From contig NC_134020.1 in the NCBI RefSeq assembly GCF_040712315.1, forward strand, positions 45,121,751-45,185,750: DNA of 64,000 bases, written 5' to 3'. A program made the position numbers and the translations under genes. The notes under the pieces were generated by a model that did not search any database, had not been told where the DNA came from, and was given only the letters and a program-made list of their open reading frames with translations. Of this stretch, positions 1 to 10,315 are shown one piece after another (the first letter of the stretch is position 1; each line of letters begins with the position of its first letter). The DNA is from Castanea sativa. Its lineage: Eukaryota; Streptophyta; Magnoliopsida; Fagales; Fagaceae.

Positions 1-455
1 ACGAACCGAAAGTATAAAGTTTGAACGCCATAAGGAAGAATCCCTGATAAGTTTACAGTTCTTGAAGAACCAAAAGAAGGGCAAAGCTTCAACTTTTCTG
101 ATTTTTATTCAATAATATTATATGAAAAACATTTACAGACTTCAGAGCCTATTTAAGGGCTCCACAAAACTTGACAGACAAAAAAAATATTCTAAAATAA
201 CTCCTAATTGATACCTTACCATATCATGAATCAAATTTAACCTAAAAAGTATTAAATGCACCTAAAAACAAGGAAAATACCTAGAAAACATTCTAAATAA
301 TAAAAGCCCAAAATTTAGGTAGATTTGGTCTGAAATAACAGCTCCAGAATAGGAAAAAATCTCCATTAACTGATATAGAGCTGGAAAGTCAATCAGCCAC
401 TAATCCACGCTATAAATCACTCTCAATTAAGCCAAATCAGCCATCAATAGTTTGA
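1..455 (-). mobile_element. Partial LTR of a Ty3/gypsy element, cut by window edge
   Basis: Read on the minus strand this stretch follows directly after the end of a gypsy polyprotein tail (466-768), which is where a 3' LTR should lie. Around 140-165 it has a TTAAATAGGCTC-type TATA region followed by a T-rich leader, as in plant LTR promoters. The far end is outside the window, so the second LTR and target duplication cannot be tested and the exact start of the LTR is not fixed. This is inference from position plus promoter-like composition. Confidence 0.5.
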
Positions 456-465
456 GTTAAATTTA

Positions 466-768
466 TTACGTTTTCATCTTCCTTTGGGCCAAGCTTGAAA
501 TGTCCTGCATTAAAATCAGCCAAATCTCTTGAATCAGACCATTAAGTGTTTCTTTGATCTTCTTGGGTCTTGCTCTTGTAATAAGCCCAACTAGAACATG
601 CAATGGATCCTTGAATGCTTGTTGATTCTCATCATTCCTTCCGTTTATACTCCGTAACCCACCTTTGTTAAAATTAAGGGTAAATAAGTATTTTTGCTCA
701 AGTTTTATGTCTCTCTCCTCCCAAAACAAAAAAAAAATAGCACAAAAGTTCAAGAGAAAGAAGATCAA
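466..768 (-). pseudogene. C-terminal tail of Ty3/gypsy polyprotein (remnant)
   Basis: The minus-strand frame contains KDPLHVLVGLITRARPKKI followed by a KETLNGLIQEIW segment and a stop at 466. A short basic 'p-(I/L)TRARAKK-(I/L)KEaLNGLIQ' tail is typical of the end of gag-pol in plant Ty3/gypsy elements, just before the 3' LTR. Only about 100 residues are open. The upstream reverse transcriptase and integrase are absent, because the region beyond 770 is unrelated AT-rich DNA. The ATG at 768 belongs to the decayed upstream sequence and is unlikely to be a real start. This is therefore a truncated element end, not a host gene. Confidence 0.6.
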
Positions 769-857
769 AAAGTGGTATTTGTCTTGAACATGAAGAACAT
801 ACCAAAAAAAAAAACCCAGATCAACCTACAAGATCACTAAAACTTAAATTTAACAAT

Positions 858-1180
858 CACATGCATATAAAATTTAATCTCTAATAAAATATGTGATATA
901 AGGAACTTAATCTCTGATAAAATATGTAATGTAAGGAACATGACTTTTGGTTTTTTTAGCTTTAGGTTCGAAAAGTGTGGCCGTAAAAGTCACTTTGTAT
1001 TTGTACGAAACATATGTTTCTTGCGTTTTTTTCTCTTTCTTCGGCCTTCTGTTTTAGGCTAAGGACAAGAATTCCCATCTGTCTCATGGGCCAACCCTTG
1101 TCTCTTTGCTCGATCTTCCTGTTCTCCCCAATATGGGAAAGAATCGAAGTGAGCTAAATCCAATATTTAGCACAATAGTT
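858..1180 (+). repeat. Direct repeat, copy 1
   Basis: The segment from ACATGCATATAAAATTTAAT to AATATTTAGCACAAT is repeated at 1612-1885 with the same order of landmarks. Examples are GACTTTTGG...TTTAGGTTCGAAAAGTG, CATCTGTCTCATGGGCCAAC and AGAATCGAAGTGAGCTAAAT. This copy carries about 45 extra bases after CACTTTG (about 993-1040). No protein frame is shared convincingly between the copies. The origin (tandem duplication with ~430 bp between, or two copies of one transposon) is not decided by the sequence. Confidence 0.8.
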
Positions 1181-1611
1181 TACTTTTGCAACAACAAGTG
1201 TCAATAGATTTTTATTTCTTGGAAATTTTCAAAAATGTTTCAAATTTTACTGCATAAGAACTTACAAACTAATAGTGACAATGTTCCATTTACACATCTA
1301 ATAAATAAATATTTAAATTATTTTTTATGATTCAAGAGTCAAGACACATCAATTTGAAAGGTTATATATAAAAAATAAATTGATTTCGAATTTGGTAAGA
1401 CTAGAGTATAAAATCCATATTTTACACTATTTAATAAGAGATTGTCAATTCAATTTTTTACTTAAAATTTAATGCATCCTATCACACCTAATAACATTTT
1501 AATAAACATTCAATTTGATTGAATTTATAGATAAATATTAGAATTATTTAGGTGTGATACTATAATTATACTTATTTTTAAATTAGAATGTATAAAATTT
1601 AAATTTTACAC

Positions 1612-1885
1612 CACATTCATATAAAATTTAATCTCTAATAAAATACATAATATGAAGAACTTAATCTCTAATAAAATATGTAATGTAAGAAACATGACTT
1701 TTGGCTTTTTAGCTTTAGGTTCGAAAAGTGCGGCGGTAAAAGTCACTTTGGCCTTCCGTTTTAGGTTAAGGATAAGAATTACCATCTGTCTCATGGGCCA
1801 ACCCTTGTCTCTTTGCTCGATCTTCCTGTTCTCCCCAACATGGCAAAGAATCGAAGTGAGCTAAATCCAATATTTAGTACAATTT
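1612..1885 (+). repeat. Direct repeat, copy 2
   Basis: This is the second copy of the sequence at 858-1180, shorter by one internal block of about 45 bases. Short frames on both strands overlap it (for example 1652-1864 plus). They are not preserved in copy 1, so they are not called as genes. Confidence 0.8.
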
Positions 1886-1889
1886 GCGT

Positions 1890-3570
1890 GCTTGAAAGTA
1901 ATTTCAAAGTGCACATTTCCATGTTTTTATGTATGATGTGACGGTGAGAGTCAAAGGAGTAGCTGTGGACACTTTTGTGGCCGACCTTTCTTGGTGCCTT
2001 TTAGTCGTACTTTGACATGTTATCCACGTTTTAAATATTGAGAAATACATAGCACACAAATAGTGCTTTTAGAAAACAAAAAATCTTTGCGATCATTGTT
2101 TGAAATACTGAGATATTGCTGTGTCCTCTATGGTCCATTTACAAGTTGAGCCGTTTAAAAATGGGCACCACTTTGACAATTAATTATGCTAGCTAGCTGA
2201 GTACGATGTCGATGTGTACCCTTTTTGTTTTTATGGAATGTCGATAGGTACCCTTTGAAGGCTCTAAAGTAATCCTTTGATACATGTTAGACCAACTTAA
2301 TCAGATCTTACTCATTCCCATGTGTACGAAGATACTTTTTATTTAAGGAAAATACATATAATTTTTAAAAGACAATTTCAACTAAGGGAGTCAATTTTGT
2401 ATTGAATGTTGTATCAATTTGATCAGTAGAACAATATATTTTTTTACCAGTCAATACCGGTGTATTATTTTTAGCTTACTGTTATTTTTTATATTTATAT
2501 ATATATATTATAATAAATATAAAAGTTTACCATAAAATATTACTTCAATTCAGAATAAATTATTTATAATTTTAGACTTTAGCACCAATTAGAAGAAAAA
2601 ACACACAATATAAAAAATAAAAAACGTAATTGTTCATTTCATACTAAGAAAATAAATAATATTAATAAGTTAATGTAAATAATTTAACATTTTTCCCTTA
2701 CTAAAATTCAAAAATTACAAAACTTAAAAGAAATAAAAAGCTTTTTTTATATCGGCCATTACACACTTGAAATTGGCCAGTATGGCCGGTATCGCTAGTA
2801 TTTAAATTGGTACAAAACGTTGACATTTCAATACTAGTATACATACTAGTACGGTATCAACCACCTTGATTTTAAGATGCATCAATTTTATAATTTAAAT
2901 TAAATATTATAAATATTAAATGGGTGTTTGAACGCACTCATTAGAAAAAAAAAAAAAATTGAACAGTATTACCACTTTGAGAAATAGCAAAAGCAAATAA
3001 ATAATGGAATACATTTTCACTAAGAAATAATTGAGCGAGCCTTATTGCATTGGAAAAGTAACAAAAACTAATAATATATATATATATATATATATAGATG
3101 AGAACAAATATCTTTTTAATTGAATTTAATGTGACTTTCCAAAAAAGCTTATCAATTATAATAAACAAATCAACCTTAATCAATGCACTATGACACTCGT
3201 TAGCTAAATCAAATTTTAAATGATATGACCTCATATATATTGTCAGATTAAAAAAAATCTTGAAATGGACTCTCTCCGCTTCCAATCCTATTCAATCTCA
3301 TATAGAGAGTCTGTTTGTCCTAGCTTGTGCTTGTGTGGGACATACGCTTTTTTGATGAATGTTTGGTTTAGTTTATTTTTCATCCTTTTAAAAATGAATT
3401 TTTTTTAAAATAAAATTTTCATCAAAAAATGAATATAATAAAACTATATTTTGAAAAATTGTAGTTTGAAATTAGCACTTAATTAAACAATGCTTATTAG
3501 TTTATTATTTTAGGATCAAATTTAGTTACAAAATTAGTTGTAGTCTTAGATTACAACTTTACTCAATATA
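1890..3570. other. AT-rich intergenic DNA with possible repeat at 2430-2870
   Basis: I see no gene here. About 2430-2870 contains repeated ACCGG, GGCCAGTATGGCC and ATACTAGTATACATACTAGTAC-like palindromic blocks that look like a decayed DNA transposon, but no clean ends were found. An (AT)n tract lies at 3074-3096. The minus-strand frame at 2941-3285 runs through that tract and is not credible. Confidence 0.4.
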
Positions 3571-3576
3571 TTTTTA

Positions 3577-3840
3577 TTAAAGGTGAATTTTGACAAATTT
3601 ACCATTAGACTACATCTTTTTCTTATACTTTCCATACTTACAAAATTTCTTGAAAATTAAAGATCAATAACTATGATATCAATAAATTGTTTCAATTGCA
3701 AGTTTTTATAATTTAAAATTATACATAAAATATAAGCTTATAGAACAGATAGTAAATAATATCCGATTGATACAAAATTTGGCTTGTTTATTAAGAGCAT
3801 AAAGAACATGTAATTCAACAGTTAGATTTACAAAATATGT
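3577..3840 (+). repeat. Dispersed AT-rich MITE-like repeat, copy 1
   Basis: Landmarks in order: GAATTTTGACAAATT, a region of short adenine/thymine words, TTATAATTTAAAATTATACATAAA, TAGTAAATAATATCCGATTG, then a run ending AGAACATGTAATTCAACAG. The same landmark series occurs at 4523-4775, inverted at 5898-6262, at 24875-25285 and at 51603-51930. Copies are clearly diverged. There is no coding capacity. Confidence 0.65.
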
Positions 3841-4149
3841 AGTAATGTCTATTTTATTGAGTAGGATTGTAGCCTAAGACTACAACCAATTTTGTAGCTA
3901 AAATTTGTCTTTTAATTTATTCAATTTACGTATATTTTATTTTTAAAATCTCATATTTTTTAGATAGAAGTTATTTTCAACCAATTTTATTTTTAATCAT
4001 AATAAGCCAGTGAGGCAGAAAATAACTCATCAAAACACACTTTATAGTCTTGATGCACGACAATTTTTTTACGGTTAGCAATAGAAAAACCAAGCCTTAT
4101 TACATGCTATTAGGGGTTAGTGGTCATTTGGACTTGAAAAGTTGCATTT

Positions 4150-4151
<2 letters not shown>

Positions 4152-4219
<68 letters not shown>
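4152..4219. repeat. Compound microsatellite (AT)n(GA)n
   Basis: About 15 AT units are followed immediately by about 19 GA units. The overlapping reading frames with YIYIYI, RERERE or SLSLSL stretches are translations of the microsatellite and not genes. Confidence 0.97.
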
Positions 4220-4222
<3 letters not shown>

Positions 4223-4522
4223 ATGGAGGCAAAGTGGTAACAAAAGTGGTAGTTTTGGAGGTGGCAAAGATGGTGTGGCAGAGGAAGTATTGGTGGTGGT
4301 GACAACAGTGATAGAAGTGACAATGGTGTGATGGCACAATAATGGCAGTGGTAGTGTGCTGACAATAATAGTGATTATGAGGATACTGATGGTAACGACA
4401 GTTGTAGCACAAAAGAATGGAGGGAGTGAAAGCATAAGGGAATAGTAGAAAATATTTTTCACTTTTCATTGATTTTTGGTTTTAGCCTTACCAAACTACA
4501 TATATATATAATATTATTTTAT

Positions 4523-4775
4523 TAGATGCAAATTTTAACAAATCAATCACTAAATTACATTATCTTTTTACATTCTCCTTACTTGCCAAATTTCAACACA
4601 ATCATAGATCAATAACTAGTTCATCGATAAAATATTTAAAGAGCAAGTTTTTATAATTTAAAATTATGCACAAATTATGGGTATTGGATCAAATAGTAAA
4701 TAATATCTGATTAATATGAAATTTGGTATGCATGATAAGAATATAGAGAATATCTGAATATGTAATCCAATAATT
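4523..4775 (+). repeat. Dispersed AT-rich MITE-like repeat, copy 2
   Basis: It shares with 3577-3840 and 24875-25285 the order AATTTTAACAAATCAA, TTATAATTTAAAATTATGCA, AGTAAATAATATCTGATTAA, GAAATTTGG, GATAAGAAT and ATGTAATCCAATAATTGG. It is followed within a few bases by an alternating purine-pyrimidine microsatellite. Confidence 0.65.
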
Positions 4776-4784
4776 GGAGAGATT

Positions 4785-4819
4785 ACACACACGCGTGCGC
4801 GCGCGTACACACACATATA
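4785..4819. repeat. Alternating purine-pyrimidine tract, potential Z-DNA
   Basis: An almost unbroken (AC)n(GC)n(AC)n(AT)n run with a CGCG-rich core, 35 bases long. Such tracts favour left-handed DNA under torsional stress. No function is implied. Confidence 0.8.
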
Positions 4820-4825
4820 AAAGGA

Positions 4826-5245
4826 GAGATTACATTTTACCACTCTTAATTATACACTTAATTACACTTTATATCCTAAACTTTTCGAATATACGCTTTA
4901 TACTCTAAACTATATGGTCTTTGTACACTTTACACCCTGTCATTAAGTATACTATTAACTTAGATAGAAAAATATGACATCATGTGAAGATATCTCATTA
5001 CCTATCTTTTCAATACTTTAAAAATAAAAGATAAATTACAATTTACCACCCTAAATTATACTCTTAATTACTCTTTAGACTTTAAACTTTGAATTTTCAA
5101 CTAAGTTAACAGCAAATTTAATATTAGGATGCAAACTGCAAAGTGTAATGAAAGTCATAGTTTATGGTGTAAAACATATATTTAAAAATTTTAGGGTGCG
5201 AAGTGTACTATGAGGTATAATTTAAGGTTGTAAATTGTAATTTTT
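4826..5245. repeat. Inverted-repeat element, MITE-like
   Basis: TTACAATTTACCACCCTAAA at about 5036 is matched in inverted orientation by TTTAAGGTTGTAAATTGTAA ending at about 5240. A related block, TTACATTTTACCACTCTTAA, starts at 4829. The interior has several 'acactttacacc/taaac' words. This looks like a small non-coding DNA transposon, perhaps with a second end inserted. Target duplications were not resolved. Confidence 0.45.
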
Positions 5246-5897
5246 CTCATATATAAAATTATGTGTAAGTTTTTGTTTTTTTTTGTGTATGGGTTTTTAT
5301 ATCCCTCCTATTTCAAAACTCTTTTTGACTAAAAAAGAAACGGATAGGGTTCCTTTGACAAACCACGAGTAGACTTAGGTGGCTTTATTTGTTTATTTAT
5401 TGTTTTTGCTAAAGGTCAAGGCTTTCTACATTTGTTGTTTGGCCATCTATTGTCTGGTCCATTGAGAATCTTTATAGGAAAGTTCATGTATTTTTACTTG
5501 TCTTCGAAAGGAATTATACTGAAATGTGGAGGCAGTTGAGTTAAAGGTCTCCGCTTCTTTTGAAAAATTGTACAAATTTGATAACGTCACGTTTTTCATG
5601 TTTAACATGAGGCAATTGCCATCGTCCTCATTTTGACATTTCACTACTAAGTCTTACACTTTCATTTACCACACAACCACATTCACAACATATTTGAAAT
5701 CTAAAACTAGCGGATTTTGACGGCTGTGTTTGGTATGGTTTTCTAGAAGCCAGCTTTCAATTTGGCATTTGATATGTATTGTAACCACTTCTAAGATCTA
5801 ACTACCAGTTGACAATAAAATCTCATTTTGATTAGTAAAATAGAAATGTAAGAAGGTAGAAATATAGAAATGTTAGAATATATATATATATATATAT

Positions 5898-6262
5898 ATA
5901 ACATTGCTTAGAGTTACATCACCTAATAACTTGTTAGTGGATTTATATTTTGAAAATTCTACCATTGGATTACATGTTCTATATATTTTAAACATGCATG
6001 CCAATTTTCATACCAATTAGATGTTGTATACCATTCGATTTATAAACTTATTTTTTATGTATTATTTTAAATTACAAAAACTTAAATTTATATGATTGAT
6101 AGATGACAAGATTATTGATATTTGATAATCTTAAAATTTTGTAAGAATTGAGAATATACAAAAATAATGTAATCCAATGGTTGATTTGTCAAAATCTACA
6201 CCTAATTAAAAAATATTGATTAGTGTAACTTGCTTAAAGTTACACCAGTTGTAACTTGAACG
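5898..6262 (-). repeat. Dispersed AT-rich MITE-like repeat, copy 3, inverted
   Basis: It starts with TAACATTGCTTAGAGTTACA, the exact reverse complement of TGTAACTCTAAGCAATGTTA at 25263-25283. It then carries the reversed landmarks (ACCATTGGATTACATGTTCT, ATACCAATTAGATG, TGGTTGATTTGTCAAAATCT). It is flanked by an (AT)n tract at 5878-5900 and by (CT)n(AT)n at 6266-6344. Confidence 0.65.
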
Positions 6263-6263
6263 T

Positions 6264-6265
<2 letters not shown>

Positions 6266-6344
<79 letters not shown>
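6266..6344. repeat. Compound microsatellite (CT)n(AT)n
   Basis: About 28 CT units (6266-6322) run directly into about 11 AT units. It abuts the end of a MITE-like repeat, as do several other microsatellites in the window. Confidence 0.97.
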
Positions 6345-6641
6345 ATTTTCTCTAATATGAATTTGATAAAGAGGACTAAAAGTGAAATGATAGAATATGT
6401 GATTTGAATTAATTTAATATTATACTCTTATTACATAAAAGAGATAATAGAAAAGATTAAAATTACAAGAAAAAAATAGTAAATTCCATGTAAAAAACAA
6501 TTTCTCTCCACTTTTTCCTCCCAATTTAAAAGGATAGTTTTTGGTGGGCATGGGTGGAAAATTCCATCCACCCACTTTTCCATCATTCTTCATTTTCATC
6601 GCACCAAATAATAGAAAATTCTCATTTTCTATTATTCCATT

Positions 6642-8234
6642 CACTACAAAAAACGCGCGCTATAGCCGCGTTTTTTAGCCGCGTTTATAAAAAAACGCGG
6701 CTATAGCTGATCTATAGCCGCGTTTTTGGAAAACGCGGCTATAGATCCCCTCTGGCTGTGTTTTCAAACGCAGTTCCAACCGAATAAAATTTTTTAAAAA
6801 GTGGGGTTTGGAGCTGCGTTTGAAAACGCAGCCAGAGGGGGACCTATAGCTGCGTTTTTGGAAAACGCGGCTATAGGTGCCCTCTGGCTGCCTGGAGCTG
6901 CGTTTGGAAACGCATCCAGAGGGGGACCTATAGCCGCGTTTTTAAAAACGCGGCTATAGGTCCCCTATCCGAATAAATTTCTAAAAAGGAAGACCTGAGC
7001 ATGCAGCCAGTGGGGGCCTATAGCCGCGTTTTTGGAAAACGCGGCTATAGGCCCCCCTCTGGCTATGTTTTAAAATACGCGGCTCACAAAAAAAAAAAAA
7101 AAAAAAAAAAAAACCGCGGCTATAGGCCCCCCCCTGGCTATGTTTTAAAATACGCGGCCCACAAAAAAAAAAAAAAAAAAAAACTCCCACGTGCCCCTCT
7201 CTTTCCCACCTGCATCCTCACCTACCCCACTTTCAGCTATAAGTTCCTTTATATTTTTTTTTTTTTTTTTTCTTTCTTCATTCTTCACTCAGCTTCAGGT
7301 TCTTCTCTCTTTCCTCTTCTTTTTTTTTTTTTCTTCCTTCTTCACTAACTCTTCAGGTTCTTCTTCTTTTTTTTTTTCCTTTTCTTTCTTCCTTCATTTT
7401 TCCAACGTAACTCTTTTTTTTTTTTTTCTTTGTTTCTTTGGAGTTCCTGCATCTTTTTTTCTTCTTCACTCCAGCACAACTCTTTTTTGTTTTTTTTTCT
7501 TCATCTCAGGCACTAATTTTTCTATAAATCTAGTTTTTTTTATTTTTTATTTTATGTTTAGTTAGTAAGAAAATGCTGAAAATTTTAAATTTGTACTATT
7601 GTGTCTCTGATATTGTGCTTATGTTTAAATGGGTTTGTATTCCTAAGCTTATTTTTTTGTGTTTCTGAGCTTGTACTTGTGTTCCTTGAATGGATTTAGT
7701 GTTAGATTTGGGTTGGCTTTGTTGAAGGAAATGAGATTTATGGGTTTGTGTTCTTATATTTTGGAGCAAGTTGTGGTTGTATTGTTAGTATGTTGTGTTT
7801 GATTTTGAATTTTTGGGGTGTGTTTGTATTGTGTGTATGTTGTGTTTGATTTTGAAATTTTTGGGTTTGTATTTGATTTTGAATTTTCTGGGTTTTCGTT
7901 TAATTTTGATTTTTTTTTTTTGAATTTTGAATTTCTTGGGGCGCAGCAACACCCAGAAATTTTTTTTTTGTTTTTAAAAAAACCTATAACCGCGTTTTTA
8001 AAACGCGGCTATAAGCCGAAGCCTATAGCCATGGTTCAAAAACGCGGCTTCGGGTATGGTCTGTAGCCGCGTTTTTAAAAACGCGGCTACAGACCCGCAG
8101 GGTCTATTGCTGCGCCGCTTAGGCCGCGGTTGTAAACGCGGCCATAGAAAACGCGGCTTCAAGTCCAAAGCCGCGTTTTCGGGGTCTATAGCCGCGTTTT
8201 TGAAACGCGGCTATAGACCCCGTTTTTTGTAGTG
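6642..8234. mobile_element. Complete non-autonomous CACTA (En/Spm-type) transposon
   Basis: The ends are CACTACAAAAAACG (6642-6655) and its exact reverse complement CGTTTTTTGTAGTG (8221-8234). They are flanked by an ATT target duplication at 6639-6641 and 8235-8237. CACTA termini plus 3-bp target duplications define the CACTA superfamily. Both subterminal regions (6655-7175 and 7980-8220) hold many inverted copies of 'CTATAGCCGCGTTTTT...AAAACGCGGCTATAG', presumably transposase-binding repeats that can also fold back. There is no transposase gene, so movement would need a partner in trans. The middle (7190-7560) is strongly C/T-rich and 7560-7960 is T/G-rich, like a leader exon and intron, with near-tandem 'TTCTTCACT...CTTCAGGTTCTTCT' blocks. 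Long low-complexity frames there are not genes. Confidence 0.93.
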
Positions 8235-8237
8235 ATT

Positions 8238-8641
8238 TTTCCAACAAATGGACTATAAGGATTTGTATGATACTATTATAAGGTTGGAATACAAAGTTAT
8301 CAATACTATATTGTATTGATTGATAAGACCATTATTTTTCTTACAGATATGGGATTTGATACAAGGGGTTTACACTTGAAACATCTCGGTTCACATATTA
8401 GGCTACACCGGTCAATGTCAGGTGTACCAAGAAAAATAGGGTGTATGGCCTGTGAATCCATAACGCTTTGGTACATATTCATGTTTATTCATTTCAGTAA
8501 TTTCCTAATAAAAAGGAGTTAATTTTTGTAATTTTCCCTCCTATAAAGTCACCTCTCCTAATCGACAAATACCTTTACTTCTCCCCTATTCTCGTCTCTA
8601 AGTGTGTGCGTGTCTCTCTCTAGCGAAATGACTTTAGTAAT
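8238..8641. other. Unassigned sequence between two transposons
   Basis: I see no gene or element here. The sequence before 6639 and after 8237 would be contiguous if the CACTA element were removed. The short frame 8316-8522 has no recognisable motif. Confidence 0.4.
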
Positions 8642-8980
8642 TGTTAAGAAGAAAGAAGAAATGGAGAGATTAAACGATATCGTATTGGAAGATTAGTTGA
8701 GCATGTGCTGGTCACACCGGTTCCATAACAGATTGAAGCAACTAATTGACACGTGCCTTAATGTTATTGGTAGATTAGCTTTTCTGTTAGTTAGCTAGAA
8801 TTTGTTATAGTTTTTCCTGCTTCTTTTCATTCTTATCTTTCCTTTGCCCAATTGTCTATGAAGCAGGGTAATGTATTAGTTTAAGTATACTTTTTCATTC
8901 TCGGTTAAGCAATAAGAATCTTAACATTCAGTCTAGAATTCTTTCTGCAATTTAGATATTTTCTGTTTCAGACTTTATCA
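8642..8980 (+). repeat. 5' LTR of the copia element
   Basis: It starts TGTTAAGAAGAAAG and ends GACTTTATCA, and aligns end to end with 15101-15439. The GTAAT target duplication lies immediately outside. Confidence 0.93.
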
Positions 8981-8993
8981 TGGTATCATAGCT
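8981..8993 (+). promoter_or_regulatory. Primer binding site, initiator tRNA-Met type
   Basis: TGGTATCATAGC directly follows the LTR. The plant consensus complementary to the 3' end of initiator tRNA-Met is TGGTATCAGAGC, so there is one mismatch. Confidence 0.85.
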
Positions 8994-9064
8994 TTAAGCG
9001 TGTCCGTTTCCAAAAGTTTTCTTGTCTTCCAAAGTCTTCTTCACATTCTTGTTTACCTTCAAAA

Positions 9065-9733
9065 ATTCGTCAATGGCGTCCACTAAGATGTACCTCCTTC
9101 TGCTAATGAGACTTCAAATGATCCCTCTTCTGACCCTTTCATTCCTTCTTTTTTTGATTTAGATTGTTCTATTCCTATTTTCCCAACTTCTATTCTTCCA
9201 TTTTCATCACCAGATTCATATTCCACTCATTTATCACTTCCAAATTCTGCAAATACTAGTGTATGCACACCTTCTATTGAATGTCCTAGTTTTGGATCTG
9301 TAGCCTCACCATCTGTTCTCCCATTAGCTTCTTCTCCTGATCCACCCTCTGATTCTCCTCTTAGAAAATCATCTAGTTGTAATAAACCTCTTTCTTATTT
9401 GCAAGATTACTCTTGTAACTCTATTTCAAAACCTACTGCTGGTGGTCCTTATGATATTGCTCATCATGTTTCTAATGCTCATCTTATTACTTCTCACCAT
9501 TCCTTTGTTCTTGCTTCCTCTTCTGCAACTGAACCTGAATCTTTTCACCAAGCCATTCAATCATCTAAATGGAGAAAGATGCCATGGATAAAGAAATCAC
9601 TGCTTTAAAATCAACTCACACTTGGGATGTTGTTACATTACCCTTTGGCAAGGTACCTATTGGTAGCAAATGGATTTATAGGATCAAATACAATCCAGAT
9701 GGCTGAGTGGAAAGGTATAAGACCAAATTGGTG
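9065..9733 (+). pseudogene. Copia integrase/RT linker and N-terminal RT, broken
   Basis: After a Ser/Pro-rich stretch (about 9090-9390), the frame of 9399-9608 reads SYLQDYSC, then SSATEPESFHQAIQSSKW. With a one-base shift it continues as an MDKEITAL-type segment, then THTWDVV, PIGSKWIYRIKYNPDG and ERYKTKLV. These are the standard opening blocks of Ty1/copia reverse transcriptase. One stop replaces a residue after NPDG. The frame ends at KLV, exactly where viral DNA begins, and resumes at about 13679 with DYSKTFSPVA. Nothing resembling gag, protease or the catalytic integrase lies between the primer site and this linker, so an internal deletion removed them. Confidence 0.8.
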
Positions 9734-9807
9734 TAGACTCAGAATTCTTTTACAGGTTTGATTACAAGATCCATAGCAAGCTCAAAGACAATTGCAAAAA
9801 GAAAGAT

Positions 9808-10293
9808 TTGCATATTAGGTGCTATGATAAAACTTGTTCTTGTCCAACCAAGAAAAGAGATCATTACAGAAAGTATTTTTGGAAGAAGAAGCATTCTCAT
9901 CCAAAGAAGAAGTTTTTCAGAGAAAAGAAATGGAAGTTTCTCAGAAGAAAGCAATTCAAAGAAAAAACTTCAAAAGTTTGTTTTGTATGTAGAAAGCCCG
10001 GTCATTTTGCAAAAAATTGTCCAAAGAAAGCAAAAGCAGCAAAGCTTTTGGAGCAAGCCCAGATTCATGCAGATGATACCCCATTTTCAGATGTTGAATC
10101 ACTCTTTTCACTTGATGATGATTATTCTCCTCAAGCCTTGGCAGCTATGGCTTATTCAACCTCAGAAGATGAATCAGATTCAAGCATTACTGATGATTCA
10201 GACCCAGAAATCCAAACCATATACACATCTCAGCCTCTTATAGCCCCAATAATCCCCTCCCACACTAATAGCCCAAGTTCACATCCTCCTTGA
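9808..10293 (+). pseudogene. Pararetroviral capsid protein C-terminal part with CCHC knuckle
   Basis: A Lys/Arg-rich stretch (about residues 10-55 of the open frame) precedes an intact zinc knuckle, CFVCRKPGHFAKNC (C-X2-C-X4-H-X4-C, 9982-10023). An acidic, Ser/Asp-rich tail follows to a stop at 10291-10293. Basic region, knuckle and acidic tail are the layout of the C-terminal caulimovirid capsid, where the knuckle binds the pregenomic RNA. The N-terminal capsid and the movement protein that should lie upstream are absent; the viral sequence starts about 75 bases before this frame. The next viral frame (protease/RT) is shifted by one base. The upstream ATG is simply the first one after the break. 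Confidence 0.75.
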
Positions 10294-10315
10294 TATCTAC
10301 TCCAGACCCATTCCA

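Noticed and set aside
4050..4469. Overlapping frames on both strands, 82-112 residues
   Set aside because: They are translations of the (AT)n(GA)n microsatellite and adjoining low-complexity DNA (YIYIYI, SLSLSL, RERERE); no domain is present.
7001..7565. Frames of 115 and 124 residues
   Set aside because: They lie inside the CACTA element and consist of poly-Lys, poly-Phe and repeats of the palindromic words; driven by homopolymers.
8316..8522. 68-residue frame
   Set aside because: No motif, no neighbour context, and of a length expected by chance.
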